Part shown: piece by piece, positions 23,247-34,753 of the stretch
Numbering within the stretch: the first letter of the stretch is position 1
Layout of the letters: every line of letters begins with the position of its first letter
NCBI GenBank assembly: GCA_035578905.1
Contig: JAQJVL010000199.1
Span: 372,001 to 436,000, forward strand
Source of the DNA: Stictocephala bisonia
Taxonomy: Eukaryota; Arthropoda; Insecta; Hemiptera; Membracidae
Length of the DNA: 64,000 nucleotides
Direction of reading: 5' to 3'
Notes under the pieces: model-generated
Told to the model about the DNA's origin: nothing
What the model saw: only the letters and a program-made list of their open reading frames with translations
Databases searched by the model: none
Position numbers and translations under genes: made by a program

Positions 23247-26200
23247 GTATTTAATATTGTCATAAAATTGTTATTGGCACTCATGTCGTTTTCTGTAAGT
23301 TCTTAATTTTTAACTACCGGTAATAAAATATCTGATGAACTAATGTGGCAGTATCCTGATCAGGATACATATAAATCTGGATAAAAGTTAAGATAAAAAT
23401 TAGGTAAATATCGTTAAGCCGCCTACATGATGCAATAGGCAATGTATGCTTCACATAGGTGCATGGAAGGTCAGGCCTCGTTTGCGAGAGACTATTCTGG
23501 AAACTGAAAGATTGCCCGATAAAATACGTCACCAAAGTCAGTGTTTTTATGTAAATGAACAAAAAAAGTCGAATCTACAGAATGCAATCTTTACATAAGC
23601 CTACATTTTGTTGGTTATTCTTGTGACTAAGATGGTCTGGACAATGATAAACGTCTGGATAGGAAGGTCATATAAATAAACCATCTTTATACCGTATAAA
23701 TAGCGTTTAATAACATATACCGTCACAATATAAAATATTTATTCAGCACCATTCCGTATTCTGCATATTCATAACCTTAAATGTTTATGTACGCAACTCA
23801 GCAGCATCTAATAAAAACAATAAAAAGCATACAACATTACAGCTAGCAACGCCGGCACTCAGTGTGGATCGCCCAAGAACAAATCGAAATAAAAAACAGT
23901 ACGTACAGTTTGCCATGTACTGTGAACCATGCCTGCATGCCTGCATTTCTATGATACTACGCGGATGTAATGTGTTAAGTGCCGGCGCTGCCATGAGAGA
24001 ACAACATTTAATGTTTCTACGGCGGTTAAAAACTGTAGAAAACAAATATTTACCGTCTATCAGGGATCGGTCAGCTGATGCATATAAACCGGAATCCTGA
24101 TAATTTGGGTCCGGATACAACGAGGTTTACTGTATTTCATAAACATTTCACAAAATACTTTAAAGGTCCATTTTCATGTTATAATTCCATCTGTGAGATC
24201 AGAAGTTTACTGGTATCTCTATGTTGCCTCTGCAACATATCATTTGCCAAACTGCAGTCTTCATTTGTTGTTTCTTCTTTTACATATTTCGTGGCTTAAC
24301 TTCTTTAATTTCCTAACACATTCTAATTTACTCTAAAAAATCAATGTCAATATATCTTAATTCATTTATTATCTACAAGAGCATACATTGAGTAGTGTCA
24401 ATATTAAAACACTTATTAATAAAAATAAATTTATGTTTTTCAGCTTTTTTTTACTGACTTCTCTTGCAGTATTTAACCAAGCTCTTTAATAAGGTTTTGC
24501 TGTTTCTCAGTCTCATCAATAAACTTTATCAACAATAAACCAATCAAATTATTAAAACTATTATCGTCAAATTATTAAAACTTATCGTCAAATTATTAAA
24601 ACTATTATTAAAAATATTATCGCCATTACTGGTGAAATTCACTGTCAAGAGGGCATAGGTAACATTTTTATTAAATGTGTTGACTTTTAAATCTGCTGAA
24701 ATTATTATCAGATTTTATTATTTATTTATTTTGTTTGTTTGTTGAAAGTTTGTTTTTCAATATATGATGCTATTTTGGAAACTTTAGTTCTTAGTTAGTT
24801 GTAAATATTCTTTTCACTACACTACTATGAGTTTAGCTGTTTTCGTTATTTGTTTACAATCTGCGAAACGTCATATTTTCAACAGCTGTCTATTGTTTAC
24901 TACCGACAGTAACGTTGTTTACAACCAAAAATTTTCCACAGTCAACAACACCTGTTTTTATTCCGTAGTGTAGTGAAAAGTATCGTTCAAAACTCGAGTG
25001 AAAGTGTTTTGTATGTTCTTGACCATTTGAAATGCTCGACAAGTCTCGCACTTCAAACATATGGTCTCGAACATGCAAAACCCCACTTTCCACTCTTGTT
25101 ATGAAATATACTATTATTTTATTAGACATATAAACATTATGCCTAAAGTTCACTGGTAGTTGCATAACCTGTTTAAAGAGATAGGGTATTTAGAGTATTT
25201 ACGATCCTGCTTATACTCTCATAATTTTCTTTACTCAAACCAAAGTAACTCAATATTACATGCTCTGTATAAGCCTAAAGCATAACTGTTATTTGAAAGA
25301 CTTAACATGTGCAAAGTAAATAATTTTGAGTATAGACATTTTTCAGAAGTAAGATTTTTGTTTTAGTTAAAAATTCTTGAATTAATCTCAGTTTGTAATT
25401 TATTTAAGTGAGGAGTCCAAGTGACATTCTTATCCAATTCATCACCCAGGAATTCAGTAGATTCCTGCTTCATAAGAAAGTCGCTTGTATATATTCATCA
25501 GAGAAATGGTTTCTTTATGTTCTTCATATTTTAAAATATGTATTAGTTTACCTAATATCCATAGGTCTCCTATATTTATATAAAACTCTGGTTTTTGGTC
25601 ATTCGCTAACTTTTCTTATATATCAAAATAAAATAGTATCAATATTATATTTAGTGTAGCACATCTTTATCATTTTTCTACTCAAGAGATGTGGTTTTCA
25701 ATAAAAATACTATCATTAAAACATGAAAATCTTGATTTAAATACTGTAATTTATTTTGTAAAAGTAATGGAAATTTGTATAAACTTTAAACTCTCTAATG
25801 CAACATGATAGAAATATATTGTTTTCAAAATGTGCAAAATTGGTTTGAAAAACAAATAATGTATTTTTAAGTTCGAAATTGTAATTTTGGGATTTTTTTC
25901 TAATAATATTGCTCCAGAAAAAGAACTTTTTATTTCATACATTTTTTATACTTCATATTTGAAGCAATAAAAATACAGTCAAATATATTTTGTATAGCTA
26001 AGAAGTTGTTTTAAATGAAAATAATAACTTTTTTAAAATAACTAAAGTTTGTATGTATCAACGTCTATCTTACATCAGCTATTATAATTATGAGCTCTGT
26101 TGCCTTCACTATTTAGCTTAAAAATATATATTACGGTATATGAATTATATAAAGCTATAGGCCGTCTGAAGTGCAGAAAATTTTTGTTATAGGATGCCTG

Positions 26201-26261
26201 TATGTTTAAGATTCATCATTTTGTTTATGCTTAAGACACTGATAGCCAAGATATGGATGGA
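23247..26261 (+). other. intron 2, first part, with pogo-like terminus
   Basis: Mostly unstructured AT-rich DNA. At about 24107-24132 the sequence TCCGGATACAACGAGGTTTA followed by CTGTA is the complement of a pogo/Tigger-type terminus (TACAGTAAACC...). A possible partner, CAGTATCCTGATCAGGATAC, lies near 23349. If both are real, the element is about 0.78 kb and non-autonomous. A 111-codon minus frame inside it has no recognised domain. Near 24540-24610, ATTATTAAAACT is tandemly repeated. Confidence 0.4.
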
Positions 26262-26485
26262 TATGGATTTCCTATGAGTGTGATGACTGTAGGTGAGCGA
26301 GTATATCCATCATTACAAATTAAGGCCGACTATTCCTTAGAAAGTGTCATTAATTAATAGCCCAATGACAAATGAACAGCTGGTGGTTATCAGCTGATCC
26401 CTTTCAAAATTTGCTATTACTCTGCTTGGTATTGAACTGAGAACCTTGAGCTTATTAAGCTGGGCTTAATTATAGTGTAGCCATG
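26262..26485 (-). repeat. tRNA-derived SINE copy
   Basis: Shares AAATTAAGGCCGACTATTCC, AGAAAGTGTCATTAATTAAT and GAACAGCTGGTGGTTATCAG with the copies at 6860-7040 and 55618-55905. The tRNA-like head lies at the right (higher coordinate), so the element is on the minus strand. The head is diverged. Confidence 0.75.
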
Positions 26486-26959
26486 TTTTTTCATATATAG
26501 TAATAATTAGTTTCGTAAAATTCTGTTTGATGGTGTTGATTGGTTTTCTTCTAATATTGTTAAGAATTTGCTGATTTATATTAGTACCTCTAATAAACTT
26601 GGTTATTTGTCTTTGCAGAACATCATATTTGTACTAGTTTTAAAACATCCTGTTGTTTGTTAAGTCTTTCTTTTAAAAAAGGCAATACGTTAAACTGCAA
26701 TAACATTGACCAATTTGCTAATTGTGAACAATCTCCAAAATAAAAAAGTTATTAATAGATAAATATTTATCAGATTCTTAGTTAAAACAAAATTATTACC
26801 AAATCGCTTTGGTTGTACTGAAAATAAATCTGCTTGGTTGGTGCTTTGTTATCTTTCCATCACTCTTAATTGAACTCGTAGATTCAAAGCGCTCTTTTGT
26901 TGGTATATTTATTGACTTCACTGAAGATGCAATCAAACCTTCTTGATGAGGCGTGGGCT

Positions 26960-28110
26960 CTTGGAGGAAGAGGGCATCCATTTACTTGGTTATCTTATGT
27001 TGTTCAAACCAGGACTCGGAAAGTGAACATATCATATGATGGCCCTATTTAGTCACTAGGTCAGATGTATTTCTAGTGTACATGGGTGTTCCACAGCCTT
27101 TGATGTTCCTTTTAAATGTGAATGACCTACTTATTTGTGTTTACTGACGATAAATCGCTTGCTCTATCTCAATCCTAGTTGGAAGATAAGACCATTACTG
27201 AATTAGTCCAGTCCAGTCTAGTCTAGGATTCGAACCTGCTTTATCTCTAATTCTGGTTCAAAATGAAATTAAATTAAATTAAATGAAAAACGTCTTTATT
27301 TTCAGGCGAAGTTAGGACTTATATCAGTCCTTTCTTCCACTTAACCTGATTTCTCCAAAATCCTGATACCTCAGACTGCTTGGCCACTTGATCTCCCAAT
27401 TTTTTAGTTAAAAATCAAACAAACTATTTCCTCACCTTCTTTTATAGGAATGTGTAATAACCCCAGCCATTTACCGGATTTCAGTTGGATTAAGAACTTT
27501 AGGCACAACCTTAAGGTTTTTTTAATCAGTTGAAACCCATAATTTTCAAACTTAAATAATACTATATATTGCAGATTACATTTCCCTTCAGTATGTTGAG
27601 CGAAACTGGTTAATTAATTGGGAAAATATAAACCAGGATCTGGAAACTCTTACTTCATGGTGTACAGAATGAAAATAAATGCAGAAAAAACTAATGTTAT
27701 TAACTTTGATTTAAAGCCACACCTTTTTGAAAACCCATTAAAGCTTCATATTAATTGTAATCACTCAGCAAACATTACCTGTAATTATCCTCACATTAAG
27801 CAAGTTAGTCATATTAAATATTTAGGCGTAGTGTTGGATGAAAATTTTTCATGGAAACAACACATATGTCAATAACAAACTCAACTACACAAAAGCATGC
27901 GAACATTCTATTGTTTAAGAAACCTTCTATCCGACGATTTGATGCGTATGCTTTATTTTGCTTTAATTCACTCACGTTTAGTGTAGTAGGGAGCTCTGGG
28001 ATGCAACCAGTTTCTATGTTAATTTATTTTGTGCTTGTATCTCTACTTGACATGATGGCAAGTTATTCCAAGTTTGAGAATTGTTATTTTGTAATAATGT
28101 AATGAATATT
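26960..28110 (+). pseudogene. decayed LINE reverse transcriptase
   Basis: Disjointed frames give a palm segment with MGVPQPLMFLLNVNDLLI (from GVPQGS..GPLLFLLYVNDL), then TDDKS after a frameshift. From about 27620 a thumb segment reads MKINAEKTNVINF and HIKYLGVVLDENFSWKQHI, typical of Jockey/CR1-group ORF2. About 27205-27560 does not fit the protein and appears to be inserted DNA with a perfect tRNA B-box GGTTCGAATCC on the minus strand (27222-27232). Many stops and shifts: inactive. Confidence 0.7.
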
Positions 28111-28192
28111 TTCTTATTCTTAAATACATACAAATTTAAAAGTAAACATACTTGGGCATTTTTAGAAAATTTGTTTTTCATTTTTATGAACA

Positions 28193-28200
28193 CTTTAAGA
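28193..28200. repeat. 8-bp target duplication of the Buster-type hAT
   Basis: CTTTAAGA, repeated exactly at 30929-30936. It fits the nnnTAnnn target preference described for Buster-group hAT elements. Confidence 0.95.
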
Positions 28201-30928
28201 CAGCGATTCCCAACCTTTTTAACGTGCGGCACACTAACTAAAATCCACATTTTGTCACGGCACACTAAATTAACTAATTTCCGGAACGAACTACTATTAG
28301 AGATGTACTAACAATGATCAATATTTTTGTTATTTTCCGATTATAAACATCAAAAAATAAGTGTTTGACAAGAAATAACAGGATAATAATAATAATAATA
28401 CATTTCAATACAACAAAAGCATATATTTTAACTTTGACAAAAGATTTAGTCTTAGTTAGTGGGAGATTTGTGCTTGGTGGTCCTTCATTATATGTTCCTT
28501 TCTGGGTCAGATGGTTGACAAACAAACCCGCAAGTCGTCTTCCAAAGTTTTTAGTTGGGAACGATTTTTTGTCTTGATGGCGTTCATTGAAGAAAAGGCC
28601 GCTTCACAGAGGTATGAGGTCGAAAAGGGAAGTATTGCTCTCATGGCTTTCTTTGAGATCAAAGGGTATTCGTTTATGAGAGGAACCCAAAAGGATGAAA
28701 TGTCTACATTTATCTTTGTTTTCTTTTGTTTTGACTCCACCTCTGCTTCTTCAACTAATTTACTGTATTGTAATTTGAGCCCACGGTCATTCTTGATGTC
28801 AATCAATTCACTTTCTTCATCAGTATTAAACATTGCAGACTCATAAGCACAGTCAATGAAAGGGTTTATCACCCAGTCCATTGAAGAGACATCAAGAGAG
28901 GGGAAATAATTGTTGATGTTATCCCCTAACTGACGAAGACTTTTCAAAAAAATTTGAGAAAGAGTTGAATTTATGCTGCAGTCTTTTAACAGATCAAACA
29001 TGTCCCACACTGCTAGATTTTCAATTTTTTGAATCCACATTGAAAGCTTCTGCTTGAAAGAACTGATTTTGTCCGTAGACATGAGAATATTTTCTCGCTT
29101 TCCCTGCATACCTTTGTTCAAAACATAGAGTTTTTTAAATATGTCTGCTAAAAACCCAACTTTGGTACACCAGGTATCATCACTGAGAAAACGAGCAAAA
29201 TTGGACTCTTCACAAGTAAAAAATATTAATAACTCATCTCTAAGTTCATAAAATCTTTTAAGTACACGTCCACGAGATAACCATCTTACTTCTGTGTGCA
29301 ACAATAGCTGGGTATGCTCAGCATCCATAGCTGAACACAAATTAGTAAATAGTCTTGCTTTCAAAGGCCTACTTTTAATGAAGTTTACCATTTTCACAAC
29401 AGTTTGCAAGACATCATTCAACTCAGGTACCAAGGACTTAGCAGCAAGTGCTTCTCTGTGAAGAAAGCAATGCGTGAAAGTAATATCTGAATTTTCTTTC
29501 CTAACTAAAGCCAGAAAGCCTGTCAGATGTCCCACCATCGCAGGACACCCGTCTGTACAAACACCTAAACAAGACTGCCAAGACAATCCAGCAGTGGTAA
29601 TATAATCGTTCACTAACTGAAAAATGTCCTGTCCAGTTATATGTTCAGGAAGGTCTTTGCAAAATAAAAACTGTTCGATTAAGTTATTTTCACAAATAAA
29701 TCTAACAAAAGCCAGAACTTGGGGTTTCCCTGTTATATCTGTCGACTCGTCCACTTGAATAGCAAAGAAATCTGCAACCTTGAGTATTTCATTTACTTGA
29801 GTTTCAACATCTTTAGACATATCTTCAATACGTCTTTTTATTGTATTGTTAGAAAGCGGAATTTTTCTAACCTCTTTTTCATATTGTTCTCCAAACATAA
29901 TTTTAACGATTTCACAGCAAGCTGGAAGAATGGTTGTTTCAGCAATCGTATGGGATTTCATTTTTTGTGCAATCAATTCAGCCACAGCGTAGCTGGCTTC
30001 TTGTGCTTTACTCGACACAGATGACAGTTTTGTAAATGTAGAAGCCTGAGATGTCTGATTTGATAATAGTCTTTTAAAATATGCAACTGGTTTTTCTGCT
30101 GCAAATGAATGTTTTGTAAGTAGGTGTCTTTTCAACTTACTTGGTACCATGGCTTCGTTAGACAACTGATCGCCACAAATTAGACATTGAGGTTTAGGCT
30201 GTTCACCACCAGATGATGTAAAACCGAATGACAAGTAACTTTCATGATATTGACGAAACTTGCCAACATCACCACCGTCATTATTGTCACTACGTTTGCG
30301 TTTCATCGATCCACCTGACAAAACATTTGTCTTAATATTAACATCAATACTACGTTCATTTGCACTCAAACTCGCACCAGTAATGCTGACATCGACACTA
30401 CTTTCATTTAAACTTGAACTCGCACTACTAGTACTAGGTAAATTACTCTTAATCGCATTACACTTAATCACAAAACGATCCATTTCAACTCGAAAACAAA
30501 CAGCACTGAGAACTAACACATACTGAGCGAGGAAGGAGGCTGTCTCGTGTTGTGTTGTGGAGGGGCGATGACCTCTCCGCTCCCACTTCCGCGAAACCAG
30601 TTACGGAGACAATGCTGTCGCCAGGCATCAGTCCCGCCCATCGATCCTGCCGCCCACCCGCCACGCGCAGACGTATTCAGTTGATCTTGCTCCACAGACA
30701 GTGCAGGTTTTAACTAACGCTCACCATTGACGATACAATCGATGTCAAAATTGGTAGATTGACTTTGTAAACATGCATATTTTAATCTAAAAACATTGCC
30801 TATTTTTCCAACGGTTTTATTTAACCATGACGAAATAAATACATAATTACAAACACTAATTTCGCGGCACACCTACCACGATATCACGGCACACCAGTGT
30901 GCCGCGGCACACTGGTTGGGAATCGCTG
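28201..30928 (-). mobile_element. intact Buster-type hAT transposon
   Basis: 2728 bases with perfect 15-base terminal inverted repeats, CAGCGATTCCCAACC and its complement, flanked by a perfect 8-bp duplication CTTTAAGA. Subterminal GCGGCACACT motifs recur at both ends. A perfect 24-base palindrome sits at 30893-30916 next to the right terminus. A single uninterrupted transposase reads right to left. The GC-rich stretch at 30530-30690, just upstream of the coding start, is the likely transposase promoter. Structural completeness implies recent insertion. It lies in the intron between the 23117 and 31191 exons. Confidence 0.95.
28507..30519 (-). CDS. hAT (Buster/ZBED5-like) transposase
   Basis: 670 codons from the most upstream ATG. 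A second ATG 12 codons in (MDRFVIK) may be the real start. Residues about 88-140 form a BED-type zinc finger with Cys112, Cys115, His132 and His137. A catalytic RNase H-like fold follows: AIQVDESTD (first Asp), CTDGCPAMVGH (second Asp), the HCFLHREALAAK block, then EVRWLSRGRVLKRF. The C-terminal hAT dimerisation region contains SYLCEAAFSSMNAIKTKNRS, whose Glu is the expected third acidic residue. No stop or frameshift is present. The family excises and inserts DNA with 8-bp duplications, consistent with the element borders. ZBED5-like host genes derive from this clade, but here the flanking TIRs show a transposon. Confidence 0.95.
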   Translation of the reverse strand: MLVLSAVCFRVEMDRFVIKCNAIKSNLPSTSSASSSLNESSVDVSITGASLSANERSIDVNIKTNVLSGGSMKRKRSDNNDGGDVGKFRQYHESYLSFGFTSSGGEQPKPQCLICGDQLSNEAMVPSKLKRHLLTKHSFAAEKPVAYFKRLLSNQTSQASTFTKLSSVSSKAQEASYAVAELIAQKMKSHTIAETTILPACCEIVKIMFGEQYEKEVRKIPLSNNTIKRRIEDMSKDVETQVNEILKVADFFAIQVDESTDITGKPQVLAFVRFICENNLIEQFLFCKDLPEHITGQDIFQLVNDYITTAGLSWQSCLGVCTDGCPAMVGHLTGFLALVRKENSDITFTHCFLHREALAAKSLVPELNDVLQTVVKMVNFIKSRPLKARLFTNLCSAMDAEHTQLLLHTEVRWLSRGRVLKRFYELRDELLIFFTCEESNFARFLSDDTWCTKVGFLADIFKKLYVLNKGMQGKRENILMSTDKISSFKQKLSMWIQKIENLAVWDMFDLLKDCSINSTLSQIFLKSLRQLGDNINNYFPSLDVSSMDWVINPFIDCAYESAMFNTDEESELIDIKNDRGLKLQYSKLVEEAEVESKQKKTKINVDISSFWVPLINEYPLISKKAMRAILPFSTSYLCEAAFSSMNAIKTKNRSQLKTLEDDLRVCLSTI

Positions 30929-31190
30929 CTTTAAGAACTTGTATTTATTTTTATTTATTTTTCACAAGTATTGTTTGGTAATATTTACAAATATAACCAC
31001 ATTTAAGTTTGTTTAAGCAGAAGTTTATTTTTTATCTTGTTTATATGCAAACAAGGTTATATTTACTTTTATGGGTTTGTAATTTCTTACAGGTATTATT
31101 AAATTAATAGTTAATATTCTTAGTTAAGTTTATATTACTTATAGCAGTTGGTGCTTCAGAAATTAATTATTTATGATGTTTTGTTCTTAG
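30929..31190 (+). other. end of intron 2
   Basis: Target duplication followed by AT-rich intron running to the TTGTTCTTAG acceptor at 31181-31190. Nothing else is seen. Confidence 0.6.
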
Positions 31191-31327
31191 ATGCGGTGAA
31201 CAGGTCGGTAAGGGCAGGTTCAGTGGCAACTCCTCGATCTTTGCTCTCATCCAATAACAGCTATCATTCATCACGTCGTAGTTCTGAAGATTCCCTCGAG
31301 GAGGTCAACAGCATACGAGATGTGCGG
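31191..31327 (+). CDS. LRRFIP2: LRRFIP exon, Ser/Arg-rich linker
   Basis: Begins AT, completing the Asp codon from 23246, and encodes DAVNRSVRAGSVATPRSLLS, then SSNNSYHSSRRSSEDSLEEV, ending IRDVR at a consensus GTGAGT donor in phase 0. The Ser/Arg composition (SSRRSSEDS) suggests phosphorylation sites. The corresponding part of vertebrate LRRFIP is a variable, alternatively spliced serine-rich linker between the N-terminal helix and the coiled coil. Confidence 0.93.
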
Positions 31328-33154
31328 GTGAGTTGGAACTAATATTCCATCAGTTTGTGTTCTAACAGATGTAGAATGTCCCTATTATAATCCAGAAGTG
31401 TGATAGTATCGCATAACACGATGTCATATATTTGTTATGCCTCCGAAAACATTCATACAGGCATTAATCATTTTCATGTGACATAGTAGTAAATAGTAAT
31501 AGAGGAACACGGTTTTGTCTTCTCTGCTTGATCTTATTGACAATTTTGTAGGGACACATAAGAAAAACAGCTTCCTTCTATACATGATAAGGATGGAGGG
31601 CCCGTGCATCTTGTTTTATGAAGAAGAGAGAAGTTGAATCGTATTCTCCTCGAACTTGAGAGTTGACCACAAAAAGTATTTGTGTAGTTATTGATTGTAA
31701 AAACATGCGTAATAGTGATTTTTCATATTTTTGTATTCCAATGGAACCTTCCATTTTTTAATATATAGGATATTGGTTAAGAAACTATAATATTAAAGGC
31801 CTATTATCATATCACTTTAAAGAAAAGTGCATATGCTTGGGTTTAGCAGGTAATTTCGGCTGATAGTTTGTAATATAAATAAAAAAAAAAGTATACCCTG
31901 CTAAAATATATTTTGACTGCTTAAATTCACACAATAAACATGCTAGTTGCTAAAATATACTATCGTAAATAAATGTTACCTACTTTTCATTTTGAAATGA
32001 CGAAATTGAATCAGAAAAATTTTCAGAAGCTGGAAAACCCTCCGGTGGATATTTTAAAAATGTGGCAGGAATACCTCTCACACACACTGGAGTCCCTTAC
32101 CAAACAATAATGGCATATAGTAAGAAGGATCCCTCCCATGCACTCTGGAAGTCACATGCCAAAATATAAGGGCATGGAAGGAGGCAGTCCTCCACATATT
32201 CTGGGAGTCCCTTGTCAAACAGTTATGGAATTCCGGAGGGTTCCTTCCCATGCACTCTGGAAGTTCCTTGCAAAACAATAATGGTACGGAGGGAGGGTTC
32301 CTCCTACACACACTGAGAGTCCTTTACCAAACACCAATGACATGGTAGGAGGGATCCCTTCTACACAATCTGGAAGCTGAGCAAAAATGGCATGGTGGGA
32401 GGAATCCCTCCCACTTACTCCCTTTCCAAACAAGGCACTCTGGGAGGGATACGTCCCACACACTCTGGGAGGAATACCTTCCATGCACTCTTGGGTCCCT
32501 TGCCAAACAATAATGGCTTGGTGGGAAGAATGCCTCCCACAGACTCTGGAAGTCCCTTGCTAAACATTAATGGAAGATGAAAGGGATTCCTCCCACACCC
32601 TTTGGGAGGAATACCTCCCACGTATTCTGGGAGTTCCTTGCTGAACAGTAATAGATAGATTTGGATTCCTCCCTAAAATATAACATACAAATTTGATCTA
32701 TTCCAAATTTTTCTCCTTACTGACAACGTGTACCTTCCATAGTGAATGAGATTATCCCTATTGTTGTAACCACCATTTATTTTATGTTATAAGAGGCATT
32801 ATTTTTTATAAAATCACAAAACTGTAGATTATATCTAATAGCAGATAACAGATTTATTTATTGTTTATGGTTTTATTCCTAAGTGACCGACAATACAAAC
32901 CAGGTTTTTTTCAATCGTTACATGTATCTAAATTACAAGTTGGATTTGTTAAATTGATCCCTTAAAGTTTTCTTGGAAAATGACTGACCATAATAAGCTC
33001 AATGTGTATAGCTGAAAAGAACTTCAGTTCAGTAACGATCTTCATCGTCATACTTAAGAATTTTCAATTGCTAGTAGTTCTGTAGCAAATAAAGTGCTTA
33101 ATGCTGAATTGGTATTTTTATGATTTTCCAGTTTGTAACATTACCTTTTTTTAG
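31328..33154 (+). other. intron 3
   Basis: AT-rich intron containing the 57-60 bp minisatellite at 32040-32650. No other feature is supported. Confidence 0.6.
32040..32650. repeat. degenerate ~55-60 bp minisatellite with palindromic core
   Basis: About ten imperfect copies of a unit resembling GGGAGGAATCCCTCCCACAC, then ACTCTGGGAGTCCCTTGCCA, then AACAATAATGGCATGG. Each copy has a short internal palindrome of the type GGGAGG..CCTCCC, so single strands could form tandem hairpins. Spacing varies with small indels. Open frames through it are coincidental. Confidence 0.85.
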
Positions 33155-33301
33155 CATGAGCTGAAGGAGTTGGAGGAGAAGTTCCGCAAGGCTATGATTG
33201 CCAACGCACAGTTGGACAATGAGAAAGCGGCTGTTGCGTACCAGGTGGATCTGTTCAAGGACCGCTATGAGGAGTTGGAAGAGCAACATTTCCAGTTATC
33301 G
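33155..33301 (+). CDS. LRRFIP2: LRRFIP coiled-coil exon 1
   Basis: 49 codons, phase 0 to phase 0, from a TTTTTTTAG acceptor to GTTTGT. It encodes [20 protein letters not shown], then [20 protein letters not shown]. The [20 protein letters not shown] block is nearly identical to vertebrate LRRFIP1/2 and starts the conserved family domain. It is a heptad-rich coiled coil used for dimerisation and for binding partners such as Flightless-I. Confidence 0.96.
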
Positions 33302-34104
33302 GTTTGTATGATACTTGATCATTCTGGTGTTAACTGCTGATTTCTGTTTATTATTTTCTTTGATATGGCTGATTATTTTAGCTAATACTTAGTTAGGAAT
33401 ATATTATTAAATATATATACACATATATATATAAACTGAATTCAGTCATTTTAGCCTGGACAGATGATTAATCAGAATAATTATTAGATTCCAAATGTAA
33501 AATCTTGACAGATTTAACAGTCCATCTTCAGGTCCTTGGGGATTAGCTGTTAAATAATGAAGACGAAATCTAACAGCTAATCTCTGAAAGCTGGATTGTT
33601 AAGTCTGAAACGTTTAGTCCAGTTTCTACCTGTCGACAGAAACTGGTCGACTATCTTCAGGTCCTTGGGGATTAGCTGTTAAATAATGAAGACGAACTCT
33701 AACAGCTAATCTCTGAAAGCTGAATTGTTAAGTCTGAAACGTTTAGTCCAGTTTCTACCTGTTGACAGAAAGTATGCAATACAAAAAACGCCAAATTTAC
33801 AAAAAAAGAACACACAAGCACATTTTGAATGTTGTGATGAAATTTCCTTTAGATAATGACAAGAAGGCATTAAGTTTATCATTTCAATCTACTATAAAAA
33901 TCGTATCACAAATGGGGATACTTCTAATCAAATATGAAAAATAGCCTTCTGATTTATTTAAATACAACCACAATATTCTTACTCAAATTCGGTAAATTTT
34001 AGCTATATCAGCCTTGGTAAAATTTAATCTTAAAAGCTGCATTCTTTAAGAATAAAAGCCGTGCGCTACGGTATTGTTTTGTTCATTTAATATTAACCAT
34101 TATG
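33302..34104 (+). other. start of intron 4 with duplicated hairpin
   Basis: Contains a 129-base tandem duplication at about 33523-33775. In both copies GATTAGCTGTTA pairs with TAACAGCTAATC (12-base stem, 18-base loop). (TA)-rich sequence lies near 33410. No gene is seen. Confidence 0.65.
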
Positions 34105-34423
34105 TAGTGGCGGTTGGTGAGTTTTTTGGTCGGGAGGCTTACAACTTACTATAAAACACCCCCTTTCCTATCATAAAAAATTAATAACAACTGAAATGGG
34201 GATAACTAAAATGTTATAATACATAGAACAAAAATTACTTTTTAATGTTTTATTTCTAGTAGCTTAAGTAAAACATATTTTTAAATGTATGCAGGAAAGC
34301 ATATGATTGGTAGTTGCAAACCTAAAATTAGTGATTTTATAACAATATTGATTATGCAAATGTAATTAAACTATATTTATGAAGCCTATACACCAAAAAT
34401 ATTGTTGTTACAATTACTTTCAA

Positions 34424-34612
34424 TACAAGTAAACGTCACACAACACAAATTTATTACAATATAAGCACAAAATGCACAAATATACTACAATACAAGCACA
34501 AAAGGCACAAATATTATGGTGATATTTGTGCATTTTGTGATTGTATTGTAGTATATTTGTGCATTTTGTGCTTATATTGTAATAAATTTGTGTTGTGTGA
34601 CGTTTACTTGTA
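34424..34612. repeat. near-perfect 91-bp inverted repeat, 7-base loop
   Basis: Left arm 34424-34514 and right arm 34522-34612 are reverse complements with few differences. The outer part is TACAAGTAAACGTCACACAA against its complement. Each arm itself holds two ~33-base direct units around GCACAAAATGCACAAATAT. Transcription through the intron would give a long hairpin RNA. Confidence 0.9.
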
Positions 34613-34753
34613 CTGTATATGTACCAACACGTATTATGCTAATTAAAAAACTAATTACTTTCAAATCTACTTTTAAAATACACACATTGACATTATATAA
34701 ATTGAAAGAAACACTTTTAACCATAACATATTAAGCAGTATTTATGTTCCTTG

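Noticed and set aside
23785..24120. 111-codon minus-strand gene
   Set aside because: Lies against a pogo-like terminus and has no recognisable motif; more likely repeat interior.
28507..30519. A domesticated ZBED5-like host gene
   Set aside because: TIRs and an exact 8-bp duplication frame the coding sequence, so it is a resident transposon.
32078..32621. Overlapping 60-89 codon frames with Cys/Gly repeats
   Set aside because: Generated by the minisatellite at 32040-32650.
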